Assembly: GCF_000336915.1 (NCBI RefSeq)
Contig: NZ_AOMD01000030.1
Span: 219,349-262,978, forward strand
DNA: 43,630 nucleotides
Direction: 5' to 3'
From: Halococcus saccharolyticus DSM 5350
Lineage (GTDB): Archaea; Halobacteriota; Halobacteria; Halobacteriales; Halococcaceae
A program made the translations under genes and the position numbers. Below, piece after piece: positions 32,345 to 39,775 of this stretch. The notes under the pieces were generated by a model. It was given only the letters and a program-made list of their open reading frames with translations. It ran no database searches and had not been told where the DNA came from. Numbering within the stretch: position 1 is the first letter of the stretch; each line of letters opens with the position of its first letter.

Positions 32345-33022
32345 TCAGAGCACGTCGCCGAGGTCGTGGAGGCTGTCGAAGACGTGGTGGGGGTCGTGGC
32401 CGTCGTGATCGCCGCCGTCGCCTTCGACTGGGAACCACGCCGCCTGGAGGCCGGCGGCCCGCGCGCCAGCCACGTCGTGTCGCAGCGAGTTCCCGACGTA
32501 CAGCGTCCGCTCTGGGTCGGCGTCGAGGGCGGTTGTCGCTCGCTCGAACGGCTCGGTGGCGGGTTTTGGAGGGGTCATCTCACCCGCGTAGACGTGGATC
32601 TCGAAGGCGTCGTGGATGTCGAGCGCGTCGAGCTTTTGTCGCTGAGTCGCCCGCCCGCCGTTCGTGATCAGGCCGACGCGGCCGTGTTCGCGGGCCCGCT
32701 CCAGCGCTGTCTGCGCGCCGGGTCGAAAGGAGACGTCGGTGTGGTCGGTCGCGTCGTCGTACGCCTGTGCGAGCACGTCCGGACTATCCGTCGCGCCGTC
32801 GTGGCGCTCGCCCGCGGCCCGGAAGGTCTTCGTCAGGAAGTCGATGTCGTCGTCGGCATCGTCGACGTCGTCGGCGGCGGCCCAGAGTTGGGTGGGGTCA
32901 CAGAACTGCTCGACGCCTGCGTCGTCGAACGCCGTTGCGAGCACGGCGTCGGGATTTTGGTTGTAGGTCAGCAGCGTTCCATCGAGATCGAAACAAACCG
33001 TCGAAATCGGGGGTGTCGTCAC
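32345..33022 (-). CDS. HAD-superfamily hydrolase
   Basis: The 225-aa phosphatase-like protein has motif I VCFDLDGTLL (Asp12 nucleophile, Asp14), a helical cap (about 25-110), motif II LITNGG, motif III Lys in MTPPKPATEPF and motif IV VGNSLRHDVAGARAAG. The Mg2+-dependent HAD chemistry is complete. It looks like the phosphoglycolate-phosphatase/YjjG type, but the substrate is unknown. The GTG at 33022 (VTTPPISTVCFDLDG) is chosen; a longer upstream frame runs into the 3-dehydroquinate synthase gene. It lies on the minus strand between two genes of the aromatic pathway, so it is not co-transcribed with them. Confidence 0.88.
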   Translation of the reverse strand: MTTPPISTVCFDLDGTLLTYNQNPDAVLATAFDDAGVEQFCDPTQLWAAADDVDDADDDIDFLTKTFRAAGERHDGATDSPDVLAQAYDDATDHTDVSFRPGAQTALERAREHGRVGLITNGGRATQRQKLDALDIHDAFEIHVYAGEMTPPKPATEPFERATTALDADPERTLYVGNSLRHDVAGARAAGLQAAWFPVEGDGGDHDGHDPHHVFDSLHDLGDVL

Positions 33023-33128
33023 TGCCGGCCGTTGGCGAGCGGCGGCGATAAGCGTTCGGCCGCACAGCGTCCGGGTTTCCGTTGGCGGTTTCGCCACGTT
33101 CAAGCCGCCCCGCACCGAGCGCCACGCT

Positions 33129-34364
33129 ATGACACGTTCCGTCTGGCTCAAGGCCGACGACGCGGTTGGCGACTGGGAGAGTCGAAAGAAACGGATCACC
33201 GCGGGGCTCGAAGCCGGCGTCGACTGGGTCCTCGTCGACGAGGACGACGTCCCGCGCGTGCGCAATCTCGGCGCGGTGTCGATCGCCGCCTTCCGGAACG
33301 GAGGGATCGACGTCGTCGACACCGCGGACGACGGACCGGATGCGGTCGCCGTCGGCAAAGACGGCGAGGGCGACGGTACCGCCGACCTTCCACCCGATCT
33401 CTCGGGATCGGCGGACCTCTCGGCGCTCCGACGGGGCGACGCCGACACCGCCTACGTCCGGGTGTTCAACCAGGATTACGAGTCCTTCGCCGAGACCGCG
33501 GCCGAGGCCGCCGATCACACCCTCGTGGTGAGCGAGGATTGGACCATCATCCCGCTCGAAAACCTGATCGCGCGGATCGGCGACGAGACCGAACTCGTGG
33601 CGGGCGTCGAGACCGCCGAGGAGGCCCGCACCGCGTTCGAGACGCTCGAAACCGGGGCCGACGGCGTGCTTCTCGACAGCGATGATCCCGACGAGATCCG
33701 AAAGACTGTCGAGATCAGAGACGAGGCCGAGCGCGAGCAGCTCGATCTCCAGTGGGCGACGATCACCGCCATCGAGCGCGTCGGTTCCGCCGATCGGGTC
33801 TGTGTCGACACCGGGTCGCTGATGGAGAGCGACGAGGGGATGCTCGTGGGCTCGATGAGCCGCGGGCTCTTTTTCGTCCACGCCGAGACCGCCGAGTCGC
33901 CGTACGTCGCCTCCCGCCCGTTCCGGGTGAACGCGGGCGCAGTCCACGCCTACGCCCGGACACCCGGCGGCGGGACGAAGTACCTCGCCGAACTGGGTAG
34001 CGGCGACGAGGTGCAGGTGGTCGACACCGACGGTCGAGCGCGCGAGGCGGTCGTCGGACGGGCGAAGATCGAGCGCCGACCGATGTTCCGGATCGAGGCC
34101 GCAGTCGGCGGCGACACCGAGGCTGGTGGTGCGGACGATTCCGGTGAGGTTGACGAGGCCGAGTCGTCCGACGACGATGATTCCCCGCTCGAAGGAGATC
34201 GGATCGAGACGCTGCTCCAGAACGCAGAAACCATCAAGGTCGCCACCCGCGACGGGCCGCGAGCGGTGACCGACCTCGAAGCCGGCGACGAGGTGCGGGT
34301 CCACTACGAGGACACCGCTCGGCACTTCGGCGAGGCGGTCGACGAGCGGATCGTCGAGAAATGA
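33129..34364 (+). CDS. 3-dehydroquinate synthase II
   Basis: This NAD-dependent enzyme converts ADTH to 3-dehydroquinate, the second step of the archaeal route (Methanocaldococcus MJ1249 type), and replaces bacterial AroB. The 411-aa protein has MTRSVWLKADD, EDWTIIPLENLIA, GVETAEEARTAFETLETGAD, VCVDTGSLMESDEGMLVGS, FRVNAGAVHAYARTPGGGTK and YLAELGSGDEV, all typical. An Asp/Glu/Ser-rich insertion (about 332-358) near the C-terminus is a haloarchaeal addition before the final domain containing QNAETIKVATRDG. It pairs functionally with the ADTH synthase upstream, with a HAD gene on the other strand between them. Confidence 0.95.
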   Translation: MTRSVWLKADDAVGDWESRKKRITAGLEAGVDWVLVDEDDVPRVRNLGAVSIAAFRNGGIDVVDTADDGPDAVAVGKDGEGDGTADLPPDLSGSADLSALRRGDADTAYVRVFNQDYESFAETAAEAADHTLVVSEDWTIIPLENLIARIGDETELVAGVETAEEARTAFETLETGADGVLLDSDDPDEIRKTVEIRDEAEREQLDLQWATITAIERVGSADRVCVDTGSLMESDEGMLVGSMSRGLFFVHAETAESPYVASRPFRVNAGAVHAYARTPGGGTKYLAELGSGDEVQVVDTDGRAREAVVGRAKIERRPMFRIEAAVGGDTEAGGADDSGEVDEAESSDDDDSPLEGDRIETLLQNAETIKVATRDGPRAVTDLEAGDEVRVHYEDTARHFGEAVDERIVEK

Positions 34365-34394
34365 ACAGCGTGAACGGCATCGCTCGCCCGTCAC

Positions 34395-35675
34395 ATGACC
34401 GATAGCGTCGCGCTGCGGCTGTTCGGTGTCATCCACGTCGATCGGCTCGGAAAGGTGACTGCCGAACTCGACGAGTACGCCGCGGATGTCGACGCGCTGT
34501 TCATCGAGTATCCCGAGACGGACCCGGACTGGCGGACGTACGGCCGCTGTCTGCTGAAGACACCGGCGTTTTTCTTTGGTCTCATCCTCAACAGCCTCCT
34601 CCAGATGCCCCTGTTCGTACTCCTCAATCGAGGCATGAGTCCGCTACTCAGCACCGGGATGAACGCTGCACGACGCCTGAGCGACGACCGCGACGTACCG
34701 ATCCACCGCATCGATGCGCATCCGCTGTTCACTGCGGCCGACGCTCCGTGGCCGTGGATCATCGTCAACTGGGGGCTTCTCGTCGGTCTCGGCGCGCTCT
34801 GGCCGCGATCGCTGTTGACGACGGTCGGCACGCTGCTTGCGGCGTGGCTGGTGACCAGCCTTCCGGCTCGTTATACTCCCTCCCTCGGCGCGCTCTTCGG
34901 AACGGTGGTGCCGTGGTCCGCGGTGGCGATCGGACTCTGGTACGGGTTCCTCTCGCTTCCTTACCTCGTCGTGTTCTTCGTCGCGTTCGTGCTGCACGTC
35001 GGACGAACGCTCATGAGCCGGAACCGACACATGCTGGAGCGAATTGAGGAGATTTCGGCCGAACACGGCTACGAGCACGCCTGTCTGATCACCGGCAAGG
35101 CCCATCTGAGTGGTCTCACCCGGCTGGCCGACGATACCAGCGTGTCGATCGCCCGATCCAGAGCGAGCAAGTGGCTCCGACACTCCGACGACGAACGCAC
35201 CGATCCCGAACCGACGACGGACGACGGCGGCGTGTTCGTCCACCCTGACCCGCGCGAACCGATCAATCCCCGAACCACGTCTCCACGGACTGCGGCGGGA
35301 CTGATCGATCTCGTCTGTGTTGCGATTCTCTTCTTCCCGATGGCGGTCGTGGGTGGTGTCGTCTCCGGACTCGTCACCGGAGATGTGACGACCACTGGAC
35401 TGCTTGTCGGGGCATTCTCAACCCCGATACTGTACGGATTCACCCTCGAAGCAGCGTTCGGCCGAACGCTTGGGAAGAAACTCGCCGGCTTGGTCGTTGT
35501 GACCGCTGACGGATCGCGGTGCTCGGCGCGAAGCGCCGCGGTGCGAAACCTTCTCCGGATTCTCGACTTCCCCCTGTTCTATCTCGTCGGATTCGGTGTG
35601 ATGGCGCTCACTAAACAGCGCCAGCGTCTCGGGGATTTGGTCGCTGGAACCGTTGTTGCGAAGACGGATTCGTGA
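34395..35675 (+). CDS. TraB/Tiki-like domain with internal membrane helices, fused to an RDD domain
   Basis: The 426-aa protein joins two families. The N-terminal ~245 residues show the TraB/Tiki pattern: GVIH (11-14), an acidic partner FIEYPE (Glu38), RNRHMLERIEEI (209-220) and a second ITGKAHLSGL (GKAH 234-237). In TraB/Tiki proteins the two GxxH motifs and the glutamate form a metal site. Here hydrophobic stretches (about 57-77, 120-157, 170-202) lie between the motifs, so the domain would be embedded in or tethered to the membrane. The C-terminal ~150 residues are an RDD domain: RTAAGLIDLVCVAILFF, two more helices, then QRLGDLVAGTVV. Known RDD proteins are membrane proteins with ion-exchange or unknown roles. 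Function not assigned. Confidence 0.72.
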   Translation: MTDSVALRLFGVIHVDRLGKVTAELDEYAADVDALFIEYPETDPDWRTYGRCLLKTPAFFFGLILNSLLQMPLFVLLNRGMSPLLSTGMNAARRLSDDRDVPIHRIDAHPLFTAADAPWPWIIVNWGLLVGLGALWPRSLLTTVGTLLAAWLVTSLPARYTPSLGALFGTVVPWSAVAIGLWYGFLSLPYLVVFFVAFVLHVGRTLMSRNRHMLERIEEISAEHGYEHACLITGKAHLSGLTRLADDTSVSIARSRASKWLRHSDDERTDPEPTTDDGGVFVHPDPREPINPRTTSPRTAAGLIDLVCVAILFFPMAVVGGVVSGLVTGDVTTTGLLVGAFSTPILYGFTLEAAFGRTLGKKLAGLVVVTADGSRCSARSAAVRNLLRILDFPLFYLVGFGVMALTKQRQRLGDLVAGTVVAKTDS

Positions 35676-35774
35676 CACAGAGCGCTCCACGCCGACGTTC
35701 CCGTCTCGTGATTTCTCCTCGCGATCCGGAACAACGTTAAGACGGTACGACCGAAAGAACGAGCGGTGGGAACA

Positions 35775-36842
35775 ATGAACGAACGCATCGTCTTTGCACG
35801 CGAACCCGCCGAGTTCCTCGAAGAGAAAGACTGCGACGTCGTCGAGACGTACCACTTCGGTGATGTCGGCAGCGCGGCGCTCGTCGAATGTGAAACCGAA
35901 CACGAGTCGGCCATCGTCGACGACGACCGGGTGCTCGCGATCGAGGCGAACTACGAAGTCGAGCCCCACATCGAGCCCACGCACGTGAGCGAGGAGCGCG
36001 ACACGGTGGCCACGATCGAAGACGTTCGGCGACTCCACGACGTTCCCGAGGACGACGCCACCGGCGAGGGCCTCACCGTGGTGGCGATGGATTCGGGTAT
36101 CGATCCCGACCACCCGGTGTTCGAGAGCGTCGCCATCCAGCAGGTCGACGTCACGGGATCGGGGACGGGCGATGCGGTCGGTCACGGTACTGCCGTGCTG
36201 GGGCAGGTCACACGGCTCGCCCCCGAAGCGGACCTGATCGCACTCCGGATCTTCGGCGAGGAGGGCCGGACGAAAAACAACGTCATCATGCGCGCCTACG
36301 AGTGGCTCCACGACAACACCGACGCGTACGACGTCGTGAACATGTCGTGGGGCTCGCAGGAGACGTCGCAGGCGATCAACCGCGTCCATAACGGCCTCGT
36401 CGAGAAAGGGGTCAGAGATGTGGTGTCGGCTGGCAACTCCGGCGAAAAATCGGGTAGCCCCGCGACCGCCGAGCGCGCGTTCTCGGTCGCGGCCTGCACC
36501 GAGGACGGGGCGATCGCGGAGTTCTCTTCCTACAACCCCGATCGCGACAATCCCGACGTGGCCGCCATCGGCAAGGACAACCGACTCGCCCAGGCGTCGG
36601 GGACGACGATGGGGACGGATCTCGACGGCCCGTGGGTGAAATCGTCGGGCACCTCGTTTTCGGCTCCCGAGGTGGCCGGAATGGTGACGAAGTACCTCGA
36701 CACCAGCGGATCGACACCGCCCGAGACGATCATGCGCGACTTCGAGGCGGCGGCGCGAAACATTCCCGACCAGCCGCGCGACGGAGCCGGCCTCGCCGAC
36801 TACACGGCTGCCGTGGAGCAGAGCTCCGGCGACGAGCGCTGA
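35775..36842 (+). CDS. Subtilisin-like serine protease (S8) without a signal peptide
   Basis: The 355-aa protease has a complete triad: Asp106 (AMDSGID), His137 (GHGTAVLG) and Ser294 (GTSFSAPEV), with the oxyanion Asn221 (SAGNSG). Residues 1-65 look like an I9 propeptide (FGDVGSAALVECE, then DRVLAIEANYEVEP), which would hold the enzyme inactive until cut. Unlike secreted halolysins there is no Tat or Sec signal and no C-terminal extension, so it probably works inside the cell. The ATG at 35775 is used; a GTG nine bases upstream sits about 27 bases after a GTTAAG box (35736-35741) and could be the leaderless start, adding three residues. Confidence 0.9.
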   Translation: MNERIVFAREPAEFLEEKDCDVVETYHFGDVGSAALVECETEHESAIVDDDRVLAIEANYEVEPHIEPTHVSEERDTVATIEDVRRLHDVPEDDATGEGLTVVAMDSGIDPDHPVFESVAIQQVDVTGSGTGDAVGHGTAVLGQVTRLAPEADLIALRIFGEEGRTKNNVIMRAYEWLHDNTDAYDVVNMSWGSQETSQAINRVHNGLVEKGVRDVVSAGNSGEKSGSPATAERAFSVAACTEDGAIAEFSSYNPDRDNPDVAAIGKDNRLAQASGTTMGTDLDGPWVKSSGTSFSAPEVAGMVTKYLDTSGSTPPETIMRDFEAAARNIPDQPRDGAGLADYTAAVEQSSGDER

Positions 36843-36863
36843 CCGCCAGCAGCACCGATGTAG

Positions 36864-37358
36864 TCACCCGTCGAGATCCCGAACCAGCACGAGGGCGTCC
36901 TCGCCGTCGGCGTAGTAGCCCGGTGAAGTCGTGCGGTGGGTGAAGCCGAACCGGCGGTAGAGCCCGAGCGCGGGCTCGTTGCTCTCGCGGACTTCGAGCC
37001 TGACCGACCCCGCCTTCTGCTCGCGCATGGCGTCGATCGCGCGAGCGAGCAGGGTCGCGCCGATGCCCTGCCCCCGGGCGAACGGAGCCACCGCGATGTC
37101 CTTGACGTGGCCGATCGGTCGGCCGCTTTTCGGCGTCGTGTCGGCGAGCACGTACCCCACCACCTCGCCGGAATCGGCCACCAGAAATCCCGGTTCGCCG
37201 AGGAACCGCTCGAACGCACGGTACGGCCACGGCTGCGGAAACGAGGCTTTCTCGATCCGGAACACCGCCAGCAGATCGGCCCGAGCGGCCTCGCGGGTCC
37301 GCACGGATCGGTCGTCCGTGGCCGTGGTGGTCACGATCGGGGTAGGGCTGGTGGACAC
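36864..37358 (-). CDS. rimI: Ribosomal-protein-alanine N-acetyltransferase RimI-like
   Basis: The 164-aa GNAT enzyme acetylates protein N-termini using acetyl-CoA. A disordered ~20-residue N-terminus precedes FRIEKASFPQPWPYRAF, typical of RimI/Ard1. Then come GEVVGYVLAD, HVKDIAVAPFARGQGIGATLLARAI with the acetyl-CoA loop (ARGQGIGA), VRLEVRESNEPALGLYRRFGF and a C-terminal ADGEDALVLVRDL. Archaeal members act like eukaryotic Naa10/Naa50 on many proteins. It is convergent with the subtilase gene and diverges from sepF. Confidence 0.93.
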   Translation of the reverse strand: MSTSPTPIVTTTATDDRSVRTREAARADLLAVFRIEKASFPQPWPYRAFERFLGEPGFLVADSGEVVGYVLADTTPKSGRPIGHVKDIAVAPFARGQGIGATLLARAIDAMREQKAGSVRLEVRESNEPALGLYRRFGFTHRTTSPGYYADGEDALVLVRDLDG

Positions 37359-37519
37359 TTATACTGCCGGAGAACTGCCCCGTGATCGACCTTACTGTCG
37401 GTGGAGTCGTCCCGAGTCGGCGGAATCGACCCGCGTCGGCGGATCGTTGTGGGGCTCACCAAAGACGGGTGTGACACTGCGTCGTAAGAGATATACCGCC
37501 GACGGCCGCGGTAGCGGGC

Positions 37520-37885
37520 ATGGGTCTGATGGACAACCTTCTCGGGAGTCGCGAGCCGCGGCGCGGGACCGGCGGCGGCGAGTACGTCGAACTCGACGCC
37601 GACGACGTCGAGGGGTCGGTCGGCGAGACGGCGACCACGGTGCATATCGCCAGTATCGACAGCCAGCGTGACGTCATCGACATCAAAAACGCCATTTACG
37701 ACGGCGACATCGTGATTGCCGACATCACTCGTCACTCCACCACCGACCAGACGATGGAGCGCATCACTCAGGACCTCCAGGAGATCACCCGCGAGGTCGG
37801 CGGCGACATCGTCCAGAAGGCCGACGACCAACTCATCATCACGCCCGGAACGATCGGCATCTCTCGCACGAAACTCGGCCACTGA
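37520..37885 (+). CDS. sepF: Cell division protein SepF
   Basis: SepF anchors the FtsZ ring to the membrane in archaea; in Haloferax volcanii it is essential and binds FtsZ2. The 121-aa protein has the expected short amphipathic membrane helix (MGLMDNLLGS), a Gly/Arg/acidic linker (11-38) and the SepF fold: TTVHIASIDSQRDVIDIKNA, GDIVIADITRHSTTDQTME, ITQDLQEITREVGGDIVQ and LIITPGTIGISR. No ftsZ gene lies in this window; the neighbours, RimI and a DUF5611 gene, are both on the other strand, so it is a single-gene unit. Confidence 0.95.
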   Translation: MGLMDNLLGSREPRRGTGGGEYVELDADDVEGSVGETATTVHIASIDSQRDVIDIKNAIYDGDIVIADITRHSTTDQTMERITQDLQEITREVGGDIVQKADDQLIITPGTIGISRTKLGH

Positions 37886-37925
37886 CTTCGTCTCACCGCT
37901 CTTTCGTCACCCGTCTTCGCCGCGC

Positions 37926-38318
37926 TCAGACGTTGTCGGGTGTGTCCGCATCGTCCTCGACGGTGCGCTTCATCGACTCGCGGCGGCTCTTGGCGTCGCG
38001 GCCGGTGGCTTCGAGCAGGAACTCGTTTTTCGCGTCGACCGCGTCGGCGGCCGCGTCGGCGTTGCCCTCGGCGATCACGTCCTCGGCCGGACGTTCCTCG
38101 AAGTCGACCGCGAGGGTGTCTTTCTTGCTACCGTAGGAGACCGCGCCCGCGACGACCCGCTCGAACACCGGGTTCTCGGGGTCCTCGACGACGTGGAGAT
38201 CGCTGCCGTTGTGCTCCTCGGTCGCCGTGATCGGACCGAAGTACTCCTCGACGGTGCCTGCCATATCGGGGATCCGTTCGTCGAGATGCTCGCCGCGCCG
38301 CATCTTGTACTCACGCAT
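37926..38318 (-). CDS. DUF5611 family protein
   Basis: The 130-aa protein matches the archaeal DUF5611 family in its N-terminal MREYKMRRGEHLDERIP, the mixed alpha/beta stretch EYFGPITATEEHNGSDLHVV and GAVSYGSKKDTLAVDFEERP. The last ~45 residues are an Ala/Asp/Glu-rich helix and tail. The ATG at 38318 is used; the longer frame to 38387 adds a non-conserved piece that runs into the next gene. No function is known. It is convergent with sepF and follows the zinc-ribbon gene on the same strand by 26 bases, so the two probably share a transcript. Confidence 0.82.
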   Translation of the reverse strand: MREYKMRRGEHLDERIPDMAGTVEEYFGPITATEEHNGSDLHVVEDPENPVFERVVAGAVSYGSKKDTLAVDFEERPAEDVIAEGNADAAADAVDAKNEFLLEATGRDAKSRRESMKRTVEDDADTPDNV

Positions 38319-38344
38319 GAACGGCCCGTTTGCGAGCGGCGGGG

Positions 38345-39289
38345 TTATCCCTTTCGCGTCCCGCGCGCGAGATACCCCGTCCGACACTCCGGACAGCTGT
38401 CACCCGCCCGCAGCGGCGAGTCGACGACCGCGGCGGTGAACCCACACTGCCGGCACGCGAACGTCTCTCCCGGTTCGACCGTCCCAGGTGAGCCGTTCGT
38501 TCCGGTAGTACCTTCTTTCGCGCGCGTTTCAGCCCCCTCCGGCGTCCACTCCTCGGAGAGCGGCTGTGTCTCCGATTCAGAGTCGTTGCCAGCCGTGGAG
38601 TCAGCTGTGTCGCCGATGGGTGTGAGCGACTCCGTCCCGTTCCCCGTCCGTCCCGTCGATCCCGCCGATTCGGCGCTCGGGTCCCCGGGCCATTCGCCGG
38701 GTGCGCGGCCCGGCTCGTCGGCAGGGTCGTCAGTCTGCGACGCCTTGACGGTCGGAATCTCGCCCTCGGAACTCGTCGCAGCGGTGTCCGTGGCGGTGTC
38801 GGATTCACGTTCGGTCGCTGGCGCGGTTGCGGTGGCGTCGGATTCGTGTTCAGTCGCGGTGGCGTCGGACTCGTTGTCGGTCGCGGTAGTGTCGCTCGCT
38901 GGCTCGGTCGCCGATAGCGTCTCGGCGTCAGTTCCCGATATTTCGTCGAGCGAGACCGCCGTGTCCCCAGTGGAACTCGTCGCGTCTTCGGGTGGACTCT
39001 CGCCGTCGAGCGTGCCGTCCTCGATCGTGATCGAGCCAGTCCCGTCGGCCGCCACGTTCTCCTCGGCGGTCGCCGCGACCACGCGGCCATCCCCGTCGCG
39101 GACCACGCCGGCCTCGGGTTCGAGCGCCGTGATCTCGGTGTTCGCCGAGACGGTCCGCTCGTGACCGCAGTGTCGACACGTCTGGACCCGCTTTGCCGTC
39201 CTGACGACCTCCGCTCCCCGTTCGTCGCGCTCGCGCTCGACGCCGGTCTCACCGTAGTCGTGCCCGAGCACCGAACAGCGAAGCCCCAT
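38345..39289 (-). CDS. Haloarchaeal protein with two zinc ribbons and a repeat-rich linker
   Basis: The 314-aa protein has metal-binding motifs at both ends. The N-terminus has Cys5 and His10 (MGLRCSVLGHDYGE), then Cys38 and Cys41 (CRHCGHE). The C-terminus has CRQCGFTAAVVDSPL and DSCPECRTGY, a four-Cys zinc ribbon. Between them about 200 residues are acidic, Ser/Thr/Ala-rich and disordered, partly built of 9-residue repeats (ESDATATEH-type) encoded by 27-nt tandem repeats (38829-38909). This looks like a haloarchaeal DUF7093-type protein (from memory). The role is unknown; two ribbons and a flexible spacer suggest a scaffold or nucleic-acid contact. The ATG at 39289 is the start that gives MGLRC. 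Confidence 0.8.
   Translation of the reverse strand: MGLRCSVLGHDYGETGVERERDERGAEVVRTAKRVQTCRHCGHERTVSANTEITALEPEAGVVRDGDGRVVAATAEENVAADGTGSITIEDGTLDGESPPEDATSSTGDTAVSLDEISGTDAETLSATEPASDTTATDNESDATATEHESDATATAPATERESDTATDTAATSSEGEIPTVKASQTDDPADEPGRAPGEWPGDPSAESAGSTGRTGNGTESLTPIGDTADSTAGNDSESETQPLSEEWTPEGAETRAKEGTTGTNGSPGTVEPGETFACRQCGFTAAVVDSPLRAGDSCPECRTGYLARGTRKG
38829..38909 (-). repeat. Three 27-nt tandem repeats inside the zinc-ribbon gene
   Basis: The units are 38829-38855, 38856-38882 and 38883-38909 (plus-strand unit starts GCGGTGGCGTCGGA). The first two differ at only a few bases and the third is more degenerate. They encode 9-residue Glu-Ser-Asp-Ala-Thr blocks in the disordered linker, so gain or loss of a unit keeps the frame. 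Confidence 0.65.
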
Positions 39290-39442
39290 TGACACGCCAT
39301 TGCGGCCCTGTGTGACATAAAGACTCCCCTTCGGGCGAACGAATCGGATGGAGGGTGTGACGAAATCGGGACGATCACGGTGCGGACGCACCACCCGATC
39401 GAGGGGATAAGGGTAAGGCGAGTCCGGTCGAACGCCCTGTAC

Positions 39443-39739
39443 ATGAAGGTAAAGCGGGAGTTCCGGGACCGCGACGACACGGAGGTGGCCGTCCTCGACG
39501 CGCTGGTCGACCGTCAGGACGGCATGACCGTGTTCGAACTCCGCTCGCACGTCGCGGTCGGCATCGACGACCTGGAGGACGCGCTCGCCGCGCTCAAAGC
39601 CGACGGCTTGATCGAGGCCGACGACGACGGCGGCGAGCGCACGCTGATCAAACCCGACGACCGGGTGGTGCCCGAGCCCGGCGAGGAAGACGTCGAAGAG
39701 TCGTTTTTCGATCATCTTCGCGACCGACTCGGCCTATAG
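39443..39739 (+). CDS. DUF6432-type small winged-helix protein
   Basis: The 98-aa protein begins MKVKREFRDRDDTEVAVLDA and looks like a haloarchaeal DUF6432-type winged helix: a first helix (VAVLDALVDRQDGMTVFEL), a second and recognition helix (RSHVAVGIDDLEDALAALKADGLIE) and a short acidic wing, ending in a C-terminal helix (EDVEESFFDHLRDRL). The fold suggests DNA binding, but no target is known. A TGTACA palindrome overlaps its ATG (39438-39443). The start at 39443 is chosen because upstream residues are basic and unlike the family. The YgfZ-like gene follows on the same strand after 36 bases. Confidence 0.8.
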   Translation: MKVKREFRDRDDTEVAVLDALVDRQDGMTVFELRSHVAVGIDDLEDALAALKADGLIEADDDGGERTLIKPDDRVVPEPGEEDVEESFFDHLRDRLGL

Positions 39740-39775
39740 CACGACTTATCCCCGCCCGGGACCGACGATACGGAA

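Noticed and set aside
34362..34406. A 14-codon frame overlapping the 3-dehydroquinate synthase II stop
   Set aside because: The ATGA overlap looks like coupling, but 14 codons with no conserved feature is too little to support a peptide.
16986..39443. Single TGTACA hexamers at 16986-16991, 26127-26132 (inside lonB) and 39438-39443
   Set aside because: A single hexamer is expected by chance in a window this size, and one lies in coding sequence. Only the 20-bp-spaced pair at trpC was kept as a candidate operator.
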